Assembly (NCBI RefSeq): GCF_000368145.1
Contig: NZ_KB849283.1
Span: forward strand, 894,324-958,323
Reading direction: 5' to 3'
DNA length: 64,000 nucleotides
DNA from: Acinetobacter guillouiae CIP 63.46
GTDB lineage: Bacteria; Pseudomonadota; Gammaproteobacteria; Pseudomonadales; Moraxellaceae
Shown: positions 37,209 through 45,587 of the stretch, piece after piece
Layout of the letters: each line of letters begins with the position of its first letter
Numbering within the stretch: the stretch's first letter is position 1
The notes under the pieces: model-generated
What the model was told of the DNA's origin: nothing
Databases searched by the model: none
The model's input: the letters and a program-made list of their open reading frames with translations, nothing else
Program-made: the position numbers and the translations under genes

Positions 37209-37916
37209 CTAATTCAGTTTATTTTGCATAAATTGCCATAGGCGGCGTTTTAATAAGGGTTGCTCAATCATCTCTTGTAAACTTGCCAATTCAAACATTT
37301 CAGTATTGTTTAAATAAGGCAATTGACCAAGACTGATGATTTTGCGCTCTTGCCTTAGAGCATCAACAAACCCTTGAATATACATCGCAGCCCCTCTCCC
37401 ATCTTGAAGCTGCAACATTGGAAAAGGCCATTTTAAATCATAAAACTGCCCTACAATCGCCTGCTGTATATTGCCCCATAGTGTTAATTGATCAGCGCTG
37501 ATTTGAGTACAATCGACAAAGATGACACAGCTTTCAATGCAATAGGCTTGGATTTCAAATGGCGCAATTTGTAATGCAGGCTCGACAATAAAGTTTGTCT
37601 GTTGCTGAATTTGTTCAGGCGCTGAAATTTCTTCAGTTTGCTGTGTTTCAGGATTTCGTTTTAATAAAGAAACTTCAGGCTGATGTGCTTTTTCAATCTG
37701 TGACGGCTGTACATTTTGATTTTCTAATTTTGCATCAGATTGAGTTGAATGCGTGTTCAATTCAGGCACAACAGCAATATCCCGTTCAACTTGAGCAATA
37801 TCACGGTATAGCGCATTTTCATAATGACGTGTTTGAACATCAACCTTGGGGATCCAAAGCTCTATTCCCATCGTAGCCAAAATGCTACGCTGATGTTCTG
37901 ATGCGTTCATATTCAT
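37209..37916 (-). CDS. Putative DNA polymerase III psi-like protein
   Basis: The protein has 235 residues from the ATG at 37916. The N-terminus HQRSILATMGIELWIPK resembles the chi-binding start of E. coli HolD (LQQLGITQWSLRRP). The C-terminus, ending LLKRRLWQFMQNKLN, resembles the HolD end with its ALWQQI helix. Between them lies a ~75-residue Gln/Glu-rich segment, probably disordered, and a folded part (VIFVDCTQISADQLTLWGNI). Psi links clamp loader and single-strand-binding protein. The usual neighbour rimI is absent, so this is similarity by eye only. Confidence 0.45.
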   Translation of the reverse strand: MNMNASEHQRSILATMGIELWIPKVDVQTRHYENALYRDIAQVERDIAVVPELNTHSTQSDAKLENQNVQPSQIEKAHQPEVSLLKRNPETQQTEEISAPEQIQQQTNFIVEPALQIAPFEIQAYCIESCVIFVDCTQISADQLTLWGNIQQAIVGQFYDLKWPFPMLQLQDGRGAAMYIQGFVDALRQERKIISLGQLPYLNNTEMFELASLQEMIEQPLLKRRLWQFMQNKLN

Positions 37917-38068
37917 TATGGATTCAATACACACTATTCAAGCTATATTTTAGCTGTGTTTTGACTTTTTTGTCGCATTAATCAAAGTAAAAAAACACGA
38001 TAAATTAAATTTAAGCGCAAGAATATGTTACATGCTGATTTTAGCGACAATCGTTGAGCACCAACTCA

Positions 38069-38281
38069 CTATAAAGATGTGATTAAAATTCCGTACTTTG
38101 CCGTAAGATACATCCCCTGACGAATGATATCTGTACCATTGGCATGATGAACTTTGAGTTCTTGAGTCAACACATCAAATTGAAAAGCATCATAACAATC
38201 TTGATGTTGGCATAACCAATTTAAAGTATCAGCAAGATGTTCATCGACAATATAATTTTCAGCTAAAAAATCTTTAGACAT
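38069..38281 (-). CDS. Small hypothetical protein, 70 residues
   Basis: The product begins MSKDFLAENYIVDEHLADTL and contains QHQDCYDAFQFDVLTQELKV. It is soluble, acidic and has no signal peptide. No family is recognised. Codon use is like the neighbours and it ends about 150 bp before the psi-like gene in the same direction. Plausible but not certain. Confidence 0.55.
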   Translation of the reverse strand: MSKDFLAENYIVDEHLADTLNWLCQHQDCYDAFQFDVLTQELKVHHANGTDIIRQGMYLTAKYGILITSL

Positions 38282-39016
38282 TATGATTCAAAGACAATAA
38301 AACAAGAATAGCATTATTCTAACGTAAATTTAGCAATACTTAAAAAACCAAGACAGCCTTAAGCAATAAAATAAAACAGCCATATGCAATCAAACGAGGA
38401 CATCTATCACCATAAGATTGAATGAATCAGCTTGCAAAACTAGATTTTTATTATTTTCATTTAGAGATATAACGCTTTCTAAATATCACCATATTTTATC
38501 GAATGATCATAATATAGTGATATTTTGCGATCGCTTCTAGAAAATTAATGATGAGCACCACACTTACGGCACTCTTTAACCACAATATTATGTCCAATTT
38601 CATATTCAAAACTGTGGATACACAATAATTTTCTGATCTTTTGAAACATTCTAAAACTCCTTTTAATATGTCACGTCAATATAGTTTCATCCTAAAACAT
38701 CAATGCCTTAACAAGACATGTAATATGTTTAGCACATATACATATATCTGAATAATACTTTCTCCTAGTTCTTTAGTCTGATATCCCAAATTTCATAATC
38801 AAATTTTCAAATTGTGATAATCCAACTAAGCTATTGTTTTTTATTGGTTAAAAGAATAAAAATGTTGCAAAAATATATTGTTTTTAAGCTTGATTTAATC
38901 TGACTTTTATATAGGATGAAATGATAGCTTTTTCTATTTAACAATTTTTTTCACTTAGAAAGCTTCTGAGAAAAATACAATTTAAGCCTATCAACAAGAT
39001 TATAAAGGAATTTTAT
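38282..39016. other. AT-rich intergenic region with one tiny ORF
   Basis: About 735 bases lie between a minus-strand gene and the acyl-CoA ligase gene. They hold a 34-codon ORF at 38545-38649 and a 9-bp inverted repeat AAATATCAC/GTGATATTT at 38482 and 38518. Otherwise I see nothing definite. Ribosome site AAAGGA lies just before the ligase start. Confidence 0.4.
38545..38649 (-). CDS. 34-residue protein with Cys-x-x-Cys knuckle
   Basis: AAAAGGAG lies 7 bases before the ATG at 38649. The ORF encodes MFQKIRKLLCIHSFEY, then EIGHNIVVKECRKCGAHH. It has three cysteines and several histidines; ECRKCGAHH looks like half a zinc ribbon, with CIH as a possible other half. The good ribosome site and motif argue for a real small protein, probably metal-binding. 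It would be missed by length cut-offs. Confidence 0.55.
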   Translation of the reverse strand: MFQKIRKLLCIHSFEYEIGHNIVVKECRKCGAHH

Positions 39017-40645
39017 ATGCAAGGACGTATGATGCAGCAACCATTATTAATCAGTAGCCTCATTGAGCATGCTACGCGTTATCATGGTGATACTGCGATT
39101 ATTTCAAAAAATACCGATGGCACGATTACAAAGACAGATTGGACACATGTAAGCGAGAATGCGAAACGCTTTGCCAATGCACTTGCTGGACTGGGTTTAG
39201 GCTTAGGTGACCGAGTTGCAACGATTGCATGGAATAATCATCGTCATCTTGAATCTTGGTATGCAATTTCTGGAAGTGGCTTAGTCTGCCACACCATTAA
39301 CCCTAGACTCTTTCCTGAACAATTGATCTTTATTATCAATGATGCTCAAGACAAAGTGGTGTTATTTGATAAAACATTTTTACCGCTAATCAAAGCAGTG
39401 AAAGCCCTTACCCCTCATGTAGAGCATTTCGTTTATCTGGGTGCTTTTGACCAAGATATTGCCGATGCCCTCCCAGATGTTAAGTTCTATGATGTGCTGA
39501 TTGCAGAACATTCTGTACAGTACGAGTGGCCTAATTTTGAGGAAAATACTGCAAGCTCGCTTTGCTATACATCAGGGACAACAGGCAATCCAAAAGGCGC
39601 ATTGTATAGTCATCGCTCAACCATTTTACACACCTATGCGATCGCGCTACCCGACTCTCTAAATTTATCTGCAAAAGATATTATGTTACCTGTGGTTCCC
39701 ATGTTCCATGTCAATGCTTGGGGTACACCTTATGCCGCAGCAATGGTTGGTTGTACGTTGATACTCCCGGGGCCAGGTTTAGATGGCGCCAGCTTAGTAC
39801 AAATGATTGATGAATATAAAGTCAGTATTGCACTTGGTGTACCGACTATTTGGCAAGGCCTGCTTGCAGCAGCAAAACAATCTGGCAGCACTCTTGAAAG
39901 CCTTAAACGCAATGTTGTTGGCGGTTCAGCCTGCCCACCAGCAATGATGAAAGCATTTAGAGATATTTATCATTGTGAAACCATTCATGCATGGGGCATG
40001 ACTGAAATGAGCCCATTGGGTACAGGTAATCAGCTCAAAGCCAAACACTTAAATTTAAGTGAAGAAGAACAATTTAAAGTTCGCCTATCTCAAGGTCGCC
40101 CACCTTTCGGCGTAGATTTACGTATTACCGATGAAGAAAATGGTACACACGAAGTTGCTCGTGATGGACATAGCACGGGGAATCTGCAAGTAAAAGGCCA
40201 TTGGATTATTGAATCTTATTATGGCAAATCAGAAAAAGCATTAAGTGCTGATGGTTGGTTTGATACTGGTGATATCGCCACGATTAATGAAGATGGCTAT
40301 TTGCTTTTAAGTGATCGTGCCAAAGATTTAATTAAATCAGGTGGTGAGTGGATTTCTTCTGTTGAGCTTGAAAATATTGCCATGAATCATCCTGAAATTG
40401 CGATGGCTGCCGTCATTGCAGCAAACCACCCGAAATGGGATGAACGTCCAGTGGTGATTGCGATTAAACAGCAAGGCACTCACATTACTGAGCAAGATCT
40501 ACTGGATTACTATGCTGATAAGATTGCAAAATGGCAAATCCCCGACAAAGTCATTTTTGTTGAATCCATTCCTTTAACAGGGACGGGTAAGATGTTAAAG
40601 CGTGATTTACGTGAACAATATGGTGATGTGCTATTAACTGAATAA
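39017..40645 (+). CDS. Medium/long-chain acyl-CoA ligase (AMP-forming)
   Basis: The 542-residue enzyme activates fatty acids to acyl-CoA through an acyl-AMP intermediate. The P-loop is CYTSGTTGNPKGALYSH, and further motifs are HAWGMTEMSPLG, DGWFDTGDIATI, LSDRAKDLIKSGGEWIS and the catalytic Lys in TGTGKMLKRDLRE. It resembles AlkK-type medium-chain enzymes, in line with the alkane and fatty acid diet of Acinetobacter. Cytoplasmic, single gene, followed by a terminator. Confidence 0.92.
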   Translation: MQGRMMQQPLLISSLIEHATRYHGDTAIISKNTDGTITKTDWTHVSENAKRFANALAGLGLGLGDRVATIAWNNHRHLESWYAISGSGLVCHTINPRLFPEQLIFIINDAQDKVVLFDKTFLPLIKAVKALTPHVEHFVYLGAFDQDIADALPDVKFYDVLIAEHSVQYEWPNFEENTASSLCYTSGTTGNPKGALYSHRSTILHTYAIALPDSLNLSAKDIMLPVVPMFHVNAWGTPYAAAMVGCTLILPGPGLDGASLVQMIDEYKVSIALGVPTIWQGLLAAAKQSGSTLESLKRNVVGGSACPPAMMKAFRDIYHCETIHAWGMTEMSPLGTGNQLKAKHLNLSEEEQFKVRLSQGRPPFGVDLRITDEENGTHEVARDGHSTGNLQVKGHWIIESYYGKSEKALSADGWFDTGDIATINEDGYLLLSDRAKDLIKSGGEWISSVELENIAMNHPEIAMAAVIAANHPKWDERPVVIAIKQQGTHITEQDLLDYYADKIAKWQIPDKVIFVESIPLTGTGKMLKRDLREQYGDVLLTE

Positions 40646-40692
40646 CACGATTGAAGTGCTTTAGCGTGTAACGCCATCTTCAAATCAGTTTT

Positions 40693-40723
40693 AAAAGCCC
40701 AATATTTCATTGGGCTTTTCTAT
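40693..40723 (+). terminator. Terminator of the acyl-CoA ligase gene
   Basis: AAAAGCCCAAT at 40693-40703 pairs with ATTGGGCTTTT at 40709-40719 around a 5-base loop. Confidence 0.9.
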
Positions 40724-40926
40724 TTCTAAAAAATTAGATATTCACCCCATGATCAGCCTTAAATAATCAGTGTAAATCAGCAAAACAAATGCATATAAAG
40801 ATCCTTAATATATTCACCTATTGGCTTTGCAATAGCATGTGCAAAATCTTTGCACTACTCATATTCCATGCATTTTACGATGTGCTTTGTTTAGCTCAAT
40901 GATTCATCTCATTTGATATAAATATA
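40724..40926. other. Short intergenic segment between two terminators
   Basis: About 200 AT-rich bases with one small hairpin (GTGCAAA 40839-40845 with TTTGCAC 40849-40855) lacking a T-tract. No gene is seen. Confidence 0.35.
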
Positions 40927-40954
40927 AAAAACTCGGATCGTAATCCGAGTTTTT
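40927..40954 (-). terminator. Terminator of the tamA-tamB operon
   Basis: AAAAACTCGGAT at 40927-40938 pairs with ATCCGAGTTTTT at 40943-40954 around CGTA. It lies 57 bases past the tamB stop and is symmetric, so it would work on either strand. Confidence 0.85.
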
Positions 40955-41010
40955 CAATATTGATCAACTACATTTCAATGCCAATTGCATCTAAAATGTT
41001 TTATCCATAG

Positions 41011-44000
41011 CTAGAATCTCCAATGATAGAACACGTCAATGGCTTTTTCTAAAGACTGGCTGGCTTCCAGATATAAACGTTTATTCATTTGATAACGTAA
41101 AGTCAGTTTATTCACTGGTGTAAACACCCCCACACCATAACGAATATACAAGTCTGGCGTAATATAACCCGTCAAACTGACCTGAGTATCATCGCCTGTA
41201 CCTTGTGCATCAAATGACAAACCACTTAAACCAAATGTACGTCCAATTTGGTTGGTAAATGCACGTGTTCCACCTAGCCCCAAACTGATCCCTGCTGCTG
41301 CAATCGTATTGTTTACATCCGATTTAAATCCTTCAGCATTACTTAAACCACTGGACCCTTCATTAATACGTCCTGTAATTAAAGCATTCATCGCTTCCTG
41401 ATCAGACAAACCAGCATCATTATAAACTTGAATGTTTGGACTAGAAGCTGTGCCTGTAATACGTAGACCTACGGTACTGCCAGAAATACTCTTATTGGTA
41501 TCGACATCCAATGTAGGATTAGACAATGGGCCATTAAAACGAGCAATGGCACGATTTAAGTCTAAGCGCTGACCATAAGCCTCAACGGTTACTTTTTGAC
41601 TGACACCAATCGCACCATTGGCACGCATTGCAGTTTCCAAACCACGTTGAGAAAGATAAAGACGACCCACCAATGGAATACGACTGTTAAAGCCTTGGAA
41701 AATAACTTTATCGCCCAAGTTTACTGAAACATCGGCACGTATAGACCACGGCTGTGCTGCTTTAAGCACGGCCAGCTGATTTTGACCTTCTTTTACAATA
41801 CGCACATCAGGTGACACATTGACTACGGTTGCACTGGATTCAGGCATTGAAATTAATGCACTAGGTACATCAACTTTACCTTTCACGGTCAGTTTCTTAC
41901 TTAAAGGTAAAGCATCCAGTTCAATATCGGTATCGACAACCGCAGTAATCAACGGTGCTTGACGAATCAGCAATTTATCGCCATTGAGACGTAATTGTAT
42001 ATGTGGATCATTTTTCCAATCGATACTACCATTAATTTTACCGACACCACGACCACTGTTAAATGCACCATTAATTGTTGCAACGTCTTGACGAATTGAA
42101 GTGTAAATCTGAACATTATTCAAATTCACAGGCAGTGAAATCATACTAATTTCACCATTTTTCAAGCGCATTTCACCATCAAACAATGGTTGTGTCAGCG
42201 TACCGTTAATTTTTCCTGCAAGCGACAAAGTCCCATCGAGTTTACGTACATCGGCAATAAATGGCTTTAAGATTTTCAACTGAACTTCATTAAATGCCAC
42301 CTCACCACGCATCGGCTTAGACTCGACATATGGGTTGACAATGACGCTGGCATAGCCTGTTCCGACATTCGGTGCTTTTAAATCAACACGCAACAACAAA
42401 CCATCTTTTATGCTTTTCGCAATTACACTGGCTTCGTCATAGTTCATCGAAGTTGAAGGGTCATTTGGATCTTCTGCAGCAATACCAATTTGCCCATTCC
42501 GGGTAACCAGCTTAGCATCTAGCTTAGGTTGTGCACCTTTCGCCCATGATGCTTTTGCATAACCATTTAACTTACCTGTCAGTGCCAAACCTTCTGGCAT
42601 AAACGCGGCAAAATCATTCAGATCTAAATTTTTAGTAACAAAGGAAACATTACCATTTTGCTGACTTGCGCGGATCGGTTGATCAAAACACAATTGGCTT
42701 TGCTGACTTGACCAACAATGCTGTCCAACATATAACTCCGATTTTGACGCGTTAAAAATAACAGGAGCATTTTGTTGTTGTAATAAGTGTGCTCTTACTG
42801 AGTCAAACTCACCTTTTTGAATCTGACCCAACCAATCATTTTGCGCATTAAATCCACCTGCAAGCTGTACATAAAACTTAGAATAATAGTTCCATGCCTG
42901 AAGCTGTAATAAATGTGCTTTACGTGTGCCTGAAAGTGTAATTCCTGCATGCTGAATTTCACGGTTTCCACTGCGTAAAGTATCCATTTGCGCCACCATT
43001 TTCGACGCTACAGTTTCAGAGGTTGGCAATTCACCCTTTAAGCTTAATTTTTTAATGCTTAGACTATCATTAAAACTAAAATTATCGACTGTGAGGTTTG
43101 CAGTTGCACTCAAACGTGGCTGTGCTTGTAGATTCAAATAACCATATGCTGTGCCACGTAATCCCCGATAAAGCTCATATAATGCAGGTGCATTGACTTT
43201 TAATCGTAGATTCTGTGCATTTCCTGTCGCCTGAACTTGGTTATTGGCATAAGACAAAAATAAGTTGTTGGCTTCAAATTGCTGTGGCATCAAGCCTTTT
43301 AAATCAGAATTTAAGACAACTGCAAGGTTACCTCGCCCTCTCAATGGTTTGTTATTGATCATGCCTGCAATATTCAATTGTTGAATATTAATTCTCTTCA
43401 GACGATCTGACCAATTCCCCTGAGTCTTCACATTCCCAGAAACTTCACCACGCACAGAAGAAACAAAATATTGCGGTTTAAAACGCACCAAAGATGCGTT
43501 GATATCCCAACCGATGCCATTGCTGATATGCACCAAGCCATTGGCTAAGATTTTTCCTGCAACACCATCATGCTGTAGCTCAGATATTTTAATTAGCTCT
43601 GGTGTACCCGCAACTCTAATCTTTAATAAGCCACTGCCTTGTTTCAGCTGTGACGCATTTAATGCGCCATCATAATTCACTGCAAAGCCTTTAAAAGCAC
43701 CACCTGCATTGGCATCGTTAAAAATAACTGCGGCTGTACTTTTACCAGTCAATTGGATTGTTTCAGGGTTGGCTTGATTTGCAAGTCGGCCGGTTAAATT
43801 AATCGCATCAAAATTAATCAATTGTTGATTTGGTTTTGCAAAACCATTGGCTTTTATCTGCCCATTGATTAAATCTACTGGTGCTGTTGCGACAATACTT
43901 TGTGGATTAAAATCTTTTGCATTGAGCAAGGCATTCCATTTTAACTGGCGTTTTTCAGTAGGTAATTCAACGATTGCATTTCCAGATAAACTTCCTTTCG

Positions 44001-45552
44001 TTGCCACATATTCAAATGCTGGTACGTGTAGATCATTGCCTTTTAGGTCTAACTGAGCTGTGTATTTGCCCTCAGGTAAACTGCCTTTTTCATGTTGACG
44101 TACAACGGTTGCCACATGAATATTTTGCTGATCGTCAACCAGTGCAACTTCAACCTGACCTTGTTCACTGCTCAACCAGCCCACATAAGGCACTGCTCGG
44201 TCAATATTTTTCCAGTTAACACCCAATAACATCGGTTCAGGCTTTTTACCCTTTTGTTCAGCTTGATCTAATTTAACGTTCCAAGCTTCATATTTATCAA
44301 AATCAACATTGGCGGTTAAATGCATGCCTTGTTTTAATTCGCCCACTGAACCAATTTTGGCATCAAGCGAAACAGGTAAAAAGTCTTGAATCACTTGTGG
44401 GATAATTTTGTCTTTTGGATTGATTCGATCTAAACGGCCTTGCACATCCCAATGCACATGATCTTGCCAACTGACCAAACCTGCAAGATTTAAAGCACCA
44501 CCCATCAATTGGCCATTTAAATTATTAATATTCAACTGATTGGTTAAATCGGTATGTGCTAAAGCAGTATATTGACCTTGTGGGATATTTTTACCACTAA
44601 TGTCTGTATTAATATCTAAGTTTAGGCCTTTAACATCGCCTTGAAATTTCGCCAAGCCATTTTTAGACAGTAATTCTTGTTCCTGCAACAACGGCCAATG
44701 ATAATCTTTAAAAACCAAAGCACCATTCATTGGAACATCATGACGCATCGGATGGATCACCGCCCAACCCGTTAAAAGATCGGGCGTTTTAGTCGCAACA
44801 CCTGCTTTAATTGTGTCGAGTGAGCCACGCGCATGTACATAAATATCTTCAACATTTAAACTTTTTAAACTTGGGATCCGCAAAATTGCCTTGGCATTCA
44901 GCGGATAATCGCCTTGTTTAAAATTCATATTACCTGTCGCGTCTTTTACAGATAAATAGCCCATGTCCATTTTAGAGTTTTCAAACTTCAGCTCTGTACC
45001 CGACCACAATGCATTTTCTAAATGAATATCGTTAAAATCAATTTTTGTAGAGGCAGTTTGAAACTGCATATGATCTACATTTGCTTCATCTAAACGTAAA
45101 ACAAAGGGTAACTTGATTTCGCTAAACTTAAAGGGTTCATCGCTTGGTGGTGTTTTGCTGATAATTCTTAAATTGTTAACATCAGCATGGCTCAGATGAA
45201 TTTCTTTATCTAATATTGCGCGCCAACCCAAGGAAACATCCGCACGATCAATTTTGACATCAACCGCAGCGAGAGTGACCAAAACATTTTTAAGTATGAT
45301 CCCTTGAAGCAAGTTACCGCTTTCATATTGGTAATCAATAATTTTCTGGCTTGAAGCAACCCGATCCAATAAAAACTTACTGCCTTTATCGGTACTAAAC
45401 ATCACAGCCAATGCAGCAATCAATAAAATAATGACCAAAAGCAATGACATCAGAATATTACGCAATATATTGCGCTTCTTCGGCGTCTGCGCTTGCTTTA
45501 GTTGATCATTTTGCTGTTCATTTTGAACATCTTGATGTTCTTCATCAGCCAT
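41011..45552 (-). CDS. tamB: Translocation and assembly module protein TamB
   Basis: This 1513-residue protein has one N-terminal membrane helix (ILMSLLLVIILLIAALAVMF, residues ~33-52) and a long beta-rich periplasmic body. At the C-terminus is the DUF490/TamB domain with NPTLDVDTNKSISGSTVGLRITGTASSP, given here only in part, and a final HWRF. TamB spans the periplasm and works with TamA in outer-membrane protein insertion and phospholipid transport. Longer than E. coli TamB (1259). It starts 35 bp after tamA. Confidence 0.92.
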   Translation of the reverse strand: MADEEHQDVQNEQQNDQLKQAQTPKKRNILRNILMSLLLVIILLIAALAVMFSTDKGSKFLLDRVASSQKIIDYQYESGNLLQGIILKNVLVTLAAVDVKIDRADVSLGWRAILDKEIHLSHADVNNLRIISKTPPSDEPFKFSEIKLPFVLRLDEANVDHMQFQTASTKIDFNDIHLENALWSGTELKFENSKMDMGYLSVKDATGNMNFKQGDYPLNAKAILRIPSLKSLNVEDIYVHARGSLDTIKAGVATKTPDLLTGWAVIHPMRHDVPMNGALVFKDYHWPLLQEQELLSKNGLAKFQGDVKGLNLDINTDISGKNIPQGQYTALAHTDLTNQLNINNLNGQLMGGALNLAGLVSWQDHVHWDVQGRLDRINPKDKIIPQVIQDFLPVSLDAKIGSVGELKQGMHLTANVDFDKYEAWNVKLDQAEQKGKKPEPMLLGVNWKNIDRAVPYVGWLSSEQGQVEVALVDDQQNIHVATVVRQHEKGSLPEGKYTAQLDLKGNDLHVPAFEYVATKGSLSGNAIVELPTEKRQLKWNALLNAKDFNPQSIVATAPVDLINGQIKANGFAKPNQQLINFDAINLTGRLANQANPETIQLTGKSTAAVIFNDANAGGAFKGFAVNYDGALNASQLKQGSGLLKIRVAGTPELIKISELQHDGVAGKILANGLVHISNGIGWDINASLVRFKPQYFVSSVRGEVSGNVKTQGNWSDRLKRINIQQLNIAGMINNKPLRGRGNLAVVLNSDLKGLMPQQFEANNLFLSYANNQVQATGNAQNLRLKVNAPALYELYRGLRGTAYGYLNLQAQPRLSATANLTVDNFSFNDSLSIKKLSLKGELPTSETVASKMVAQMDTLRSGNREIQHAGITLSGTRKAHLLQLQAWNYYSKFYVQLAGGFNAQNDWLGQIQKGEFDSVRAHLLQQQNAPVIFNASKSELYVGQHCWSSQQSQLCFDQPIRASQQNGNVSFVTKNLDLNDFAAFMPEGLALTGKLNGYAKASWAKGAQPKLDAKLVTRNGQIGIAAEDPNDPSTSMNYDEASVIAKSIKDGLLLRVDLKAPNVGTGYASVIVNPYVESKPMRGEVAFNEVQLKILKPFIADVRKLDGTLSLAGKINGTLTQPLFDGEMRLKNGEISMISLPVNLNNVQIYTSIRQDVATINGAFNSGRGVGKINGSIDWKNDPHIQLRLNGDKLLIRQAPLITAVVDTDIELDALPLSKKLTVKGKVDVPSALISMPESSATVVNVSPDVRIVKEGQNQLAVLKAAQPWSIRADVSVNLGDKVIFQGFNSRIPLVGRLYLSQRGLETAMRANGAIGVSQKVTVEAYGQRLDLNRAIARFNGPLSNPTLDVDTNKSISGSTVGLRITGTASSPNIQVYNDAGLSDQEAMNALITGRINEGSSGLSNAEGFKSDVNNTIAAAGISLGLGGTRAFTNQIGRTFGLSGLSFDAQGTGDDTQVSLTGYITPDLYIRYGVGVFTPVNKLTLRYQMNKRLYLEASQSLEKAIDVFYHWRF

Positions 45553-45587
45553 AATATTTCCAGTAATTCTCTTATATTTTTAGTTAA

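Noticed and set aside
40839-40855. Perfect 7-bp hairpin GTGCAAA/TTTGCAC
   Set aside because: It has no T-tract and lies between two better terminators; kept only as a note.
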